Shown piece by piece: positions 1-5,502 of a DNA stretch of 6,008 bases (position 1 is the first letter of the stretch; the number at the start of each line of letters is the position of its first letter). The position numbers and the translations under genes are program-made. Origin of the DNA: JAPXSY01 sp034003585 (GTDB lineage Bacteria; Verrucomicrobiota; Kiritimatiellia; RFP12; UBA1067); assembly GCA_034003585.1 (NCBI GenBank), contig JAVEYH010000164.1, positions 1-6,008 of the forward strand. Direction: 5' to 3'. The notes below the pieces were generated by a model, which was not told the DNA's origin, did no database searches, and saw nothing but the letters and a program-made list of their open reading frames with translations.

Positions 1-1101
1 AACTTCGATGAGGGGGGCACGACTTTCACGATCGCGACCTCGTACAGCACTCACGGCTACGGGGTCGCGGAGTCCGCCGCGACCATCCAGCGCGAATCCG
101 TCCTCACGCTCGCCGGCACCAACAGTTACACCGGGGGAACCGAGGTGCGGGGCGGCGTGCTTGAGGTTGTGTCCACCAACGGACTGCCCGCCACCGGCAT
201 GATCCAGGTGAATGGGGGCGAGATGATTCTCAGGGTGCCCGGCATGAACGTGGGCAATCCGGGAGGCGTGGGCAACAACAACACCCTTTTCGTCAACAGC
301 GGCGGCAAGCTGACCTTGGCCCGCGAGTTCAATGCCGGCTACAGCCGTCCCATCCTGCTCGACGGCGGCATACTCAACTGCACCTTTTACCAAGGCAACG
401 ACTCCGCCAACTACGTGAACCGGCTGACCCTCCGCAATGGCGCCCGGACCATCGGATATAAATTGCGCGTGGGGTATAATTCCTCTGCCTTGTATACCGT
501 GTCCGGCACCCAGCCGTCCGTGATCGAATCCGGCCTGAACCTGGCCAGAAGCGGTTCGTACAGCCTGACCGTGGACGTGCACGACGTCACGTCCGATCCG
601 CTTCCGGACCTGATCATATCCGGTGTGATCCGGGATTATGACGCTTCGATTTCAGAACTGCCGTTCATCAAGACCGGTCCCGGCACCCTCAGCCTCTCCG
701 GCGCCAACACGCATGTCGGGCTCATCACCGTCAACGGCGGAGCGATCTCCTTGGGGGCGAACGCCACGCTCAATCCCGGCAATCCGATCCGCCTCAACGG
801 CGGTTCCTTGGAGATGGGGGCCTTCACCAACACGCTCGGCGCGTTGACGCTCGGCGCGAACAGCGGACTCACGCTCGGCAGCGGCCAGATCGCGTTCGCC
901 GACAGCAGCGCCGAGGCGTGGTCCGGCACGCTCGCGCTGACCGGCACGCTGCACCGTTTCTCCGTGCGGTTCGGCACGGACGGCTCTGGCCTCACCGCCG
1001 CACAGGTCTCCGCGATCCGCCTGAACGGCGACTTCGTGCGGCTCCGCGACGACGGCTATCTCTCCCCCGGCATGAAGGGCACCGTGCTAAGCATCTTCTG
1101 A
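1..1101 (+). CDS. Autotransporter-associated beta-strand repeat protein, C-terminal part (5' end outside window)
   Basis: The frame is open from base 1 to the TGA at 1099-1101, giving 366 residues, so the GTG at 145 is only an internal valine and the gene starts upstream. Two segments match the passenger-associated repeat pattern (G-x-L-x-L-x-G-x-N-x-Y-x-G-x-T-x-V-x-x-G-x-L): residues 33-56 (bases 97-168, LTLAGTNSYTGGTEV) and residues 226-251 (bases 676-753, GTLSLSGANTHVGLITVNGG). The rest is rich in Gly, Asn, Thr, Ser and Leu, as expected for a right-handed beta-helix or solenoid on the cell surface or secreted. The last 80 residues (W307, GLTAAQ near 330, DDGYLSPG near 351-358) resemble the closing module common in such proteins of Verrucomicrobia-type bacteria. 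There is no beta-barrel translocator and no PEP-CTERM anchor; the chain stops at GTVLSIF. Substrate or partner is unknown. The family call is firm; the function is not. Confidence 0.85.
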   Translation, partial: NFDEGGTTFTIATSYSTHGYGVAESAATIQRESVLTLAGTNSYTGGTEVRGGVLEVVSTNGLPATGMIQVNGGEMILRVPGMNVGNPGGVGNNNTLFVNSGGKLTLAREFNAGYSRPILLDGGILNCTFYQGNDSANYVNRLTLRNGARTIGYKLRVGYNSSALYTVSGTQPSVIESGLNLARSGSYSLTVDVHDVTSDPLPDLIISGVIRDYDASISELPFIKTGPGTLSLSGANTHVGLITVNGGAISLGANATLNPGNPIRLNGGSLEMGAFTNTLGALTLGANSGLTLGSGQIAFADSSAEAWSGTLALTGTLHRFSVRFGTDGSGLTAAQVSAIRLNGDFVRLRDDGYLSPGMKGTVLSIF

Positions 1102-1125
1102 GACGCGCCAGAACCGAACGCCGTA

Positions 1126-1141
1126 TTCCGCATACGCGGAA
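1126..1141. terminator. Small stem-loop between convergent genes, weak terminator candidate
   Basis: TTCCGC (1126-1131) and GCGGAA (1136-1141) form a perfect 6-bp stem around the loop ATAC, 24 bases after the stop of the beta-repeat gene. A run of A, not T, follows on the plus strand, and no T-run follows on the minus strand either. It is therefore not a classic intrinsic terminator for either gene. Its position between two converging genes is the main argument for it. Confidence 0.25.
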
Positions 1142-1191
1142 AAACGCTCCGTGCATCCGTTCGCCGCAAGGTCCGGAAGCCGCGTCAACGC

Positions 1192-2115
1192 TCAGGGCAG
1201 GACGCTGCGGAACTGCACCGCCTTGCCCGTTCGTCCCGGCACGCTTCGGAGCGTGCCGAACACGGCGCCCCCCGCGGGCACCCGCAAGGCCTTCCCTTTC
1301 TCCGGTTTCAGCGCGTCGCTGTTCCTGACCCCCTTGAGGGAGCCGATCGCCGCCGCATCCAGCAACAGCAGAGTCTCCGCATCAGCGGTCAGGCCGGCTT
1401 TGTCCGCGGCCGCAATCTCCGCCGCATCCCGCACCCGTTTGGAGATCCGCAGGCTTTCCAGTGAACCGTACATCTGCCCCGGATACCCGATCATCAGCAG
1501 ATCGTCATGCCGCACGCCCGCGTTTCGGGTCAGCTCGCGGATCGGCATGCTATGCCTCCGAATGCAGACTCCGTCCAGATAAAACGCGAACGCGTAATGC
1601 GACGTGTTGCTCTGCGCCCAGGTCACCGCAAGCGTGTGCCAGGTGTCCGCCTTCAGCGATTTCGGAAGCGCGGCGGCCGTATAGCGGACGGCTTTGCCGT
1701 ATTGTGTGATCACCTCGATTTTCGAAAAGCTCAGCAGGATGTGGTCATTCCCGGTGTACTGGGAGAGGCAGAGGTCGAAATCGACGCCGCCATCACCGCT
1801 CCGGCTTCCGCGATTTCCCTCACGGTCACAAACCCGCAACAGGGAGAAAAGCCGTTTCGAGGATCCGGAGCCCATCTGGTCGCCCACAGAATAGGCCAGC
1901 TTGAAAACCGCCTCCACCGTCCCCTGGTCCGGATCGATTTTCCCCTTGGCGGGGAGCACGATCGCCGCCTGATTCTCCTCCGCCGCGCTTTTTCTCGTCC
2001 TGTCCGGTTTTGGCGCGGCTTCGGCACGCAACCCCGCAACGCACACGGCCAAACCCAACCACCGGGCCCAACCCGCGCTTTGCCTGTCTTCCGAACCGCC
2101 CGCGTATCGTCTCAT
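1192..2115 (-). CDS. Secreted LamG / concanavalin A-like domain protein
   Basis: This is a 307-residue protein. The ATG is preceded by AAGGAG at an 8-base spacing, which fixes the start. Residues 19-34 (WLGLAVCVAGLRAEAA) form a hydrophobic stretch ending in an A-x-A site, consistent with Sec export after an unusually long, charged n-region. Residues 62-235 look like one LamG-type jelly roll: GTVEAVFKL (about 65-73), the diagnostic WHTLAVTW followed by FYLDGV (159-183), and the closing strand SLESLRISKRVRDAAEI (218-234). LLLLD (249-253) matches the strand that often follows a LamG repeat. No catalytic domain, membrane anchor or sorting signal is visible, so carbohydrate or surface binding is only an inference from the fold. 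The last 55 or so residues are basic and low in complexity, and a perfect DNA palindrome lies within them. The gene lies 78 bases downstream of the reductase on the same strand and is probably partly co-transcribed with it. Confidence 0.75.
   Translation of the reverse strand: MRRYAGGSEDRQSAGWARWLGLAVCVAGLRAEAAPKPDRTRKSAAEENQAAIVLPAKGKIDPDQGTVEAVFKLAYSVGDQMGSGSSKRLFSLLRVCDREGNRGSRSGDGGVDFDLCLSQYTGNDHILLSFSKIEVITQYGKAVRYTAAALPKSLKADTWHTLAVTWAQSNTSHYAFAFYLDGVCIRRHSMPIRELTRNAGVRHDDLLMIGYPGQMYGSLESLRISKRVRDAAEIAAADKAGLTADAETLLLLDAAAIGSLKGVRNSDALKPEKGKALRVPAGGAVFGTLRSVPGRTGKAVQFRSVLP
1238..1257. repeat. Perfect 8-bp inverted repeat inside the 3' end of the LamG gene
   Basis: GGCACGCT (1238-1245) and AGCGTGCC (1250-1257) pair perfectly around the tetraloop TCGG. 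The element falls in the codons for GTLRSVP, in the tail that follows the recognisable LamG fold. It resembles a short REP-like palindrome captured in a coding region, but only one copy is visible here, so its status as a genomic repeat is unproven. Confidence 0.4.
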
Positions 2116-2123
2116 GTCCCATT

Positions 2124-2129
2124 CTCCTT
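2124..2129 (-). promoter_or_regulatory. Ribosome binding site of the LamG gene
   Basis: The minus strand reads AAGGAG, 8 bases before the ATG at 2115. It decides the start and supports the long n-region of the signal peptide. Confidence 0.75.
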
Positions 2130-2162
2130 CCGGTAAGGTTGCGATTTGTTTTTTGCCAAACG

Positions 2163-2183
2163 CCGGTTCGAGACACGAACCGG
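2163..2183 (-). terminator. 8-bp hairpin after the reductase gene, terminator or attenuator
   Basis: CCGGTTCG (2163-2170) and CGAACCGG (2176-2183) form a perfect 8-bp stem with a 5-base loop, beginning 10 bases after the reductase stop. On the minus strand it is followed by CGTTTGG, a poor U-tract, while the four Ts on the plus side face the wrong way. Partial termination with read-through into the LamG gene fits best, because no good promoter is seen in the remaining gap. Confidence 0.45.
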
Positions 2184-2193
2184 TTTTACCGCC

Positions 2194-3099
2194 TCACGTT
2201 TTTCCCTGCGGACGACTTCCTTCACGCGCAGGCCACAATGCGGGACGCACCAGGGCTTCGGGCAGTTCCGGCACGCAAGAGCGGACGCGCGACAGGACCG
2301 GTTCCGGCAGCGGACCGCCAGCGGCCAGCGACAGGTTCTCGCGCATCTGCCCTTCCGTATCGACACCGGTCAGGACGCTGGTGACCGCGGGATTCGACAG
2401 CACGGTCCGCATGCAGAGTTCGGCCATCGTGATGCCCGCCCCGCGCGCGATGGACTCCAACGCGCGGCGCACCGGAATCACCCCGGCCAGCCACGCCGGA
2501 ACCGTCTCCTCCGGCATCAGCAGCAGCCCCTGCAGGTACACGCTGCGCGCAAACACGGTGATCCCCTTTTCCCGCGCCGTCGGCCAGAACGACTCGAAAC
2601 GCCGGTCAAGCGCATTACAGGGCAATTGGATGAACCGGGCCGCCGCCGCCTGTTCCAGATACCGGGCGCTGTCCAGCGAGACCCCCGCACCGCCAATCAG
2701 CCCCCGGCCCGCCATCTTCTCCAGCAGCGGCAGAAAACGCAGATCCTCCTCCCGGTGCAACAGGCAGACATCCAGCCGCTCGAGCCGCAACCGCCGCAGC
2801 GATTCGCGGAGCGTCGTTTCGATGAACCGTTCCACCGCGGCATCGTCCCCCGCCGGGATCGGCGGCACTTTGCTGACCACCGTCATGACTTCCCGCAGAC
2901 CCAGGATTTCCAGCGCCGCCCCGAGCACCTCTTCACTCGTGCCATAGGCCGCCGCCGTGTCCAATGCCGTCACCCCACCCTCGCAGGCGGCCTTCAGGAT
3001 CGCGCAGACTTGTTCAAACGACGGTTTGCCCCGAACGTTCGCGACCCCGTAAGCCAACCCGAACTGCACCGTCCCCAACATGATCCGTGAAAAGGTCAT
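2194..3099 (-). CDS. Aldo/keto reductase family protein
   Basis: This is a 301-residue (beta/alpha)8 oxidoreductase, expected to be cytoplasmic and to reduce a carbonyl with NAD(P)H. The start IMLGTVQFGLAYGVAN (residues 6-21) is typical of the branch of this superfamily with an LGTVQFGxxYGxxN opening. The catalytic tetrad is complete by alignment: D47 and Y52 in LDTAAAYG, K77 in VVSKVP, and H115 in LLHRE. Later segments FARSVYLQGLLL (183-194) and the cofactor-side SNPAVTSVLTGVDTEGQ (235-251) also fit. The frame stays open to 3252. The ATG at 3099 is chosen because AAAGGGAG lies 7 bases before it, the family's first strand begins there, and a good promoter lies inside the would-be extension. 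The physiological substrate cannot be told. Relatives of this branch often sit near sugar or cell-surface biosynthesis genes, but nothing here confirms that role. Confidence 0.88.
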   Translation of the reverse strand: MTFSRIMLGTVQFGLAYGVANVRGKPSFEQVCAILKAACEGGVTALDTAAAYGTSEEVLGAALEILGLREVMTVVSKVPPIPAGDDAAVERFIETTLRESLRRLRLERLDVCLLHREEDLRFLPLLEKMAGRGLIGGAGVSLDSARYLEQAAAARFIQLPCNALDRRFESFWPTAREKGITVFARSVYLQGLLLMPEETVPAWLAGVIPVRRALESIARGAGITMAELCMRTVLSNPAVTSVLTGVDTEGQMRENLSLAAGGPLPEPVLSRVRSCVPELPEALVRPALWPAREGSRPQGKT

Positions 3100-3106
3100 G
3101 GGCGCT

Positions 3107-3114
3107 CTCCCTTT
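3107..3114 (-). promoter_or_regulatory. Ribosome binding site of the aldo/keto reductase
   Basis: The minus strand reads AAAGGGAG, ending 7 bases before the ATG at 3099. It selects this start over in-frame upstream codons reaching back to 3252. Confidence 0.7.
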
Positions 3115-3180
3115 CGTTTTCCCGGGCTCGCTGGGCCAACCTCGGCGGCCCTCGGTTCCTGAGCAACGGCGAATGTGGGG

Positions 3181-3209
3181 ATCGTACCATCGGCGCAAAC
3201 GGTTCTCAA
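3181..3209 (-). promoter_or_regulatory. Sigma-70-type promoter for the aldo/keto reductase unit
   Basis: On the minus strand a -35 box TTGAGA (3209-3204, 5 of 6 consensus) and a -10 box TACGAT (3186-3181, 4 of 6) are separated by exactly 17 bases. Transcription would begin near 3174, leaving a leader of about 75 bases before the ATG at 3099. Found by eye, not by a scored search. Confidence 0.5.
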
Positions 3210-3292
3210 CCCTCAAATCGAAATCGGGATGCGCACGCCTCACCTCAGTCAACCGTTGTTGAGCTTCTCATTTTTTGGCTATACATCAAACC

Positions 3293-3316
3293 CCGATTGG
3301 CACTATAATCAATCGG
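3293..3316. promoter_or_regulatory. Inverted repeat around the oad -10 box, candidate operator
   Basis: CCGATTG (3293-3299) and CAATCGG (3310-3316) are a perfect 7-bp inverted repeat with a 10-base spacer that contains the consensus TATAAT. Arm centres are 17 bases apart. A dimeric regulator bound here would cover the promoter. Because the expected transcription start is at about 3316, the repeat would act as DNA rather than as an RNA hairpin. Confidence 0.45.
3304..3309 (+). promoter_or_regulatory. Consensus -10 box of the oadGAB operon
   Basis: TATAAT matches the sigma-70 -10 consensus in all six positions, in the AT-rich stretch just before oadG. At 17 bases upstream the sequence is ATACAT, a poor -35 box, and there is no TGn extension. 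The promoter may therefore need an activator or be intrinsically weak. Start of transcription would be around 3316, giving a leader of about 35 bases. Confidence 0.5.
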
Positions 3317-3337
3317 CATATTTTCATTTCCTTCTTT

Positions 3338-3342
3338 AGGAG
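3338..3342 (+). promoter_or_regulatory. Ribosome binding site of oadG
   Basis: AGGAG is followed by 7 bases and then the ATG at 3350. This picks that ATG over the in-frame ATG at 3275, which lies upstream of the promoter. Confidence 0.75.
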
Positions 3343-3349
3343 ACGATTC

Positions 3350-3589
3350 ATGGCCATTTTGTTGCAAGGTTTGGTCCTGCTGGTTTCAGGCATGGGTATC
3401 GTATTTCTGTTTCTCGCCCTGTTGGTCTGGGTCATGAACCGCTCTGCCGCGATTATTCCGCGTTTCAACCACATCCTGCCGGATGAGGAGCCCAAGAAGA
3501 AGACGCGTCCTGCCGCGAAGACGGCGGGAGATGACGAGTCCGCGCTGATCGCGGTCGCGATCGCGGCCGCCCGGGCGCGCGCGGCGTAA
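3350..3589 (+). CDS. oadG: Oxaloacetate decarboxylase (sodium pump) gamma subunit
   Basis: This 79-residue protein is the assembly subunit of the sodium-translocating decarboxylase. It spans the inner membrane once and joins the biotin-carrying alpha subunit to the membrane-embedded beta subunit. Residues 5-29 are one transmembrane helix with the family signature GMGIVFLFLALLVW (14-27). A charged cytoplasmic linker follows (DEEPKKKTR, 45-53), then an amphipathic C-terminal helix ALIAVAIAAARARA (65-78), the pattern many OadG proteins use to bind the alpha subunit. Length is normal for the family. It lies 52 bases upstream of oadA, so the operon order is G-A-B. The 3' end is very CG-rich. Sequence similarity alone would be weak for so short a protein, but context makes the call secure. 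Confidence 0.88.
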   Translation: MAILLQGLVLLVSGMGIVFLFLALLVWVMNRSAAIIPRFNHILPDEEPKKKTRPAAKTAGDDESALIAVAIAAARARAA

Positions 3590-3624
3590 CCCCCTTTTTC
3601 AACCCCAACCCCATCCCCACCCCC
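3590..3624. other. G-free C-tract array between oadG and oadA (G-quadruplex motif on the minus strand)
   Basis: Five runs of four or five C (3590-3594, 3603-3606, 3609-3612, 3615-3618, 3620-3624) lie in 35 bases with no G on the plus strand. The last four are separated by only AA, AT and A. The complementary, template strand is thus a textbook G-quadruplex motif with loops of one or two bases, and the transcript is C-rich and G-poor, like a Rho loading site. No gene is present here. Confidence 0.6.
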
Positions 3625-3628
3625 TGCG

Positions 3629-3634
3629 AAGGAG
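3629..3634 (+). promoter_or_regulatory. Ribosome binding site of oadA
   Basis: AAGGAG lies 7 bases before the GTG at 3642. It decides in favour of a GTG start, which also matches the expected N-terminus of the alpha subunit. Confidence 0.8.
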
Positions 3635-3641
3635 TCAACCC

Positions 3642-5435
3642 GTGGCCCAGAAAAAAGTCAGTTTCATGTGCACCGCCTTCCGTGACGGCTTCCAGTCCGT
3701 TTACGGCGCCCGCGTCCTCACCGAGGATTTCATGCCCGCCGTGGCCGCCGCCCGCGAGGCCGGCATCACCTATTTCGAGGCCGGCGGCGGCGCGATGTTC
3801 CAGTCGCCCTATTTTTACTGCAACGAGGACGCGTTTCACATGATGGACCGGTTCCGTGAGGTGGCCGGACCGGACGCGAATCTTCAGACGCTGGCCCGCG
3901 GCGTGAACCTCGTCTGCCTCGACTCCGCCTCGTCGGATGTCATCCGCCTGCACGCGAAGCTCTTCAAGAAGCACGGCATCACCACGATCCGCAATTTCGA
4001 CGCGCTGAATGACGTCAACAACCTGATCTTCTCCGGCCGCTGCATCCACGAGGCCGGCCTCAAGCACCAGGTCGTGGTCACCATGATGGCCCTGCCACCG
4101 GGCTGCACCGGCGCGCATGATCCGGATTTCTACGAGAAGACGCTGCGCTCGATCCTCGACGCGGGCATCCCGTTTGACTCGGTCTGCTTCAAAGACGCCT
4201 CCGGCACCTCCGTGCCGGCCTATGTCCATGAGACGGTCAAGCGCGCGCGCAAGATGCTGCCGGCCGGCACGCGCATCCAGTATCACACGCATGAGACGGC
4301 CGGCTGCGGCGTGACCGCCTACAAGGCCGCGCTCGACGCCGGCGCGGACACGATTGACCTCTCGCTCTCGCCGGTCTCGGGCGGCACCTGCCAGCCCGAC
4401 GTGATCGTCATGTGGCACGCGCTGCGCGGCAGCGGGTACGACCTGGGCGTCGACATCGACAAGGTGCGCGAGGCGGAGAAGGTTTTCTGCGACTGCATGA
4501 AAGACTATTTCCTCCCGCCGGAGGCCACCAAGGTCGAGCCGATGATCCCCTGGTCCCCCATGCCCGGCGGCGCGCTCACGGCCAACACCCAGATGCTGCG
4601 CGACAACAATCTGATGGACCGCTACAACGACATGATCGCCGCGATGTCCGAGGTGGTGCGCCGCGGCGGGTTCGGCACCTCGGTGACGCCGGTTTCGCAA
4701 TTCTATTTCCAGCAGGCGTTCAACAACGTGCTGCAGGGGCCCTGGAAGAAAATCGCGCCGGGCTACGGCAAGATGGTGCTCGGCTACTTCGGCCGCACGC
4801 CGGTCGAGCCTGACCCCGAGATCGTCAGGATCGCCTCCGAACAGCTCGGCCTGCCGCCCACCACCAAGACCGTGCTCGAGATCAACGACGCCGATCCGAA
4901 AAAGTCGCTCGACACCTTCAGGAAGATGCTGACCGACAAGGGCCTGCCGCTGACCGAAGAGAACCTTTTCATCGCCGCAGCCTGTCAGGAGAAGGGGATT
5001 CTCTTCCTCGAAGGCAAGGCGCAGCTCGGCATCCGCAAGAACATTCCTGCCAAGGCCGCGCCGGCCGCCGGCGGCCCCAAGCCGGCCGGATATACGGTGA
5101 CTATCAACGGCAAGGCCTTCGCCGTGGAGCTGAAGGGCGGGAAGGCGCTGGTGAACGGCAAGGAGTACGACGTGAAGGTGGCCGACGGCCTCGCCGCCGC
5201 GCCGGCCGCCGCCGCCGGCAAGGAAACCGAAGTCAAAGCCTCGGTTCCCGGCGTGATCCTGCGCCTCAGCGTGTCGGAGGGCGTGACCGTCGCCGAGGGC
5301 GATGAGCTGCTCGTCATGGACGTGATGAAGATGGAGACGCCGGTGGCCTCGCCCTGCGCCGGCACCGTGAAGGCGATTCACGTGGCCCAGACCGACAAGG
5401 TCAACACCGGCGATGTGCTGGTGCTGATCGGCTGA
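3642..5435 (+). CDS. oadA: Oxaloacetate decarboxylase alpha subunit, biotin-dependent carboxyltransferase
   Basis: This 597-residue cytoplasmic protein moves the carboxyl group of oxaloacetate to its own biotin, releasing pyruvate. The carboxyltransferase barrel spans about 5-270. Metal and catalytic residues are D15 (FRDGFQS), K184 in CFKDASG (the lysine that is carbamylated in relatives), and H215 and H217 in YHTHE. SGGTCQPD (246-253) is also typical. The conserved PYC/OadA assembly domain covers roughly 290-460, with MPGGALTANTQMLRDNN at 307-323. Two Ala/Pro-rich linkers (468-482 and 517-527) flank a short beta segment. The biotinyl domain is 529-597, with biotin on K563 in VMKME, 34 residues from the end as usual. 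Relatives have His after RD(A/G); here it is Phe (F17). I recall RDGFQS-type proteins annotated as pyruvate carboxylase subunit B, so a pyruvate carboxylase role is the alternative. Flanking oadG and oadB favour the sodium pump. Confidence 0.93.
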   Translation: MAQKKVSFMCTAFRDGFQSVYGARVLTEDFMPAVAAAREAGITYFEAGGGAMFQSPYFYCNEDAFHMMDRFREVAGPDANLQTLARGVNLVCLDSASSDVIRLHAKLFKKHGITTIRNFDALNDVNNLIFSGRCIHEAGLKHQVVVTMMALPPGCTGAHDPDFYEKTLRSILDAGIPFDSVCFKDASGTSVPAYVHETVKRARKMLPAGTRIQYHTHETAGCGVTAYKAALDAGADTIDLSLSPVSGGTCQPDVIVMWHALRGSGYDLGVDIDKVREAEKVFCDCMKDYFLPPEATKVEPMIPWSPMPGGALTANTQMLRDNNLMDRYNDMIAAMSEVVRRGGFGTSVTPVSQFYFQQAFNNVLQGPWKKIAPGYGKMVLGYFGRTPVEPDPEIVRIASEQLGLPPTTKTVLEINDADPKKSLDTFRKMLTDKGLPLTEENLFIAAACQEKGILFLEGKAQLGIRKNIPAKAAPAAGGPKPAGYTVTINGKAFAVELKGGKALVNGKEYDVKVADGLAAAPAAAAGKETEVKASVPGVILRLSVSEGVTVAEGDELLVMDVMKMETPVASPCAGTVKAIHVAQTDKVNTGDVLVLIG

Positions 5436-5442
5436 CACGTTT

Positions 5443-5466
5443 CCGGCGCCGGCCCCTGCGCGCCGG
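5443..5466 (+). terminator. GC-rich hairpin with trailing T-run between oadA and oadB
   Basis: CCGGCGC (5443-5449) pairs with GCGCCGG (5460-5466), 7 bp, across a 10-base loop. TTTTT lies at 5478-5482, which is 11 bases after the stem and too far for a classic intrinsic terminator. Two GCCGGC copies (5448-5453 and 5462-5467) allow alternative folds. It may protect the oadA transcript or lower expression of oadB. The pump's third gene lies downstream, so full termination is unlikely. Confidence 0.35.
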
Positions 5467-5502
5467 CCCGGTCCACCTTTTTAACCTGTTTGGGAATTCG
5501 CT

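Noticed and set aside
2126..2154. Separate promoter for the LamG gene (TTGGCA, 17 bases, TTACCG on the minus strand)
   Set aside because: The -10 box is poor and transcription would start inside or beyond the ribosome site, leaving no usable leader.
2146..3090. 314-residue plus-strand open frame opposite the reductase
   Set aside because: It is Arg/Gln/Pro-rich shadow coding with no recognisable family, lying entirely opposite a gene with a full catalytic tetrad.
3100..3252. 51-residue N-terminal extension of the aldo/keto reductase
   Set aside because: The family's first strand begins at the ATG at 3099, which has its own ribosome site, and a well-spaced promoter lies inside the extension.
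3298..3316. Possible sigma-54 promoter starting at TTGGCAC
   Set aside because: The -24-like TTGGCAC is not followed by a TTGC element at the needed distance.
3275..3349. 25-residue N-terminal extension of oadG
   Set aside because: This start lies upstream of the likely -10 box and has no ribosome site; the ATG at 3350 has AGGAG at the right spacing and begins the typical OadG sequence.
3465..5438. 657-residue open frame on the minus strand opposite oadA
   Set aside because: It is the complement of a highly GC-biased gene. The translation is rich in His, Arg, Gly and Val with no domain, and oadA on the other strand has all family motifs and a good ribosome site.
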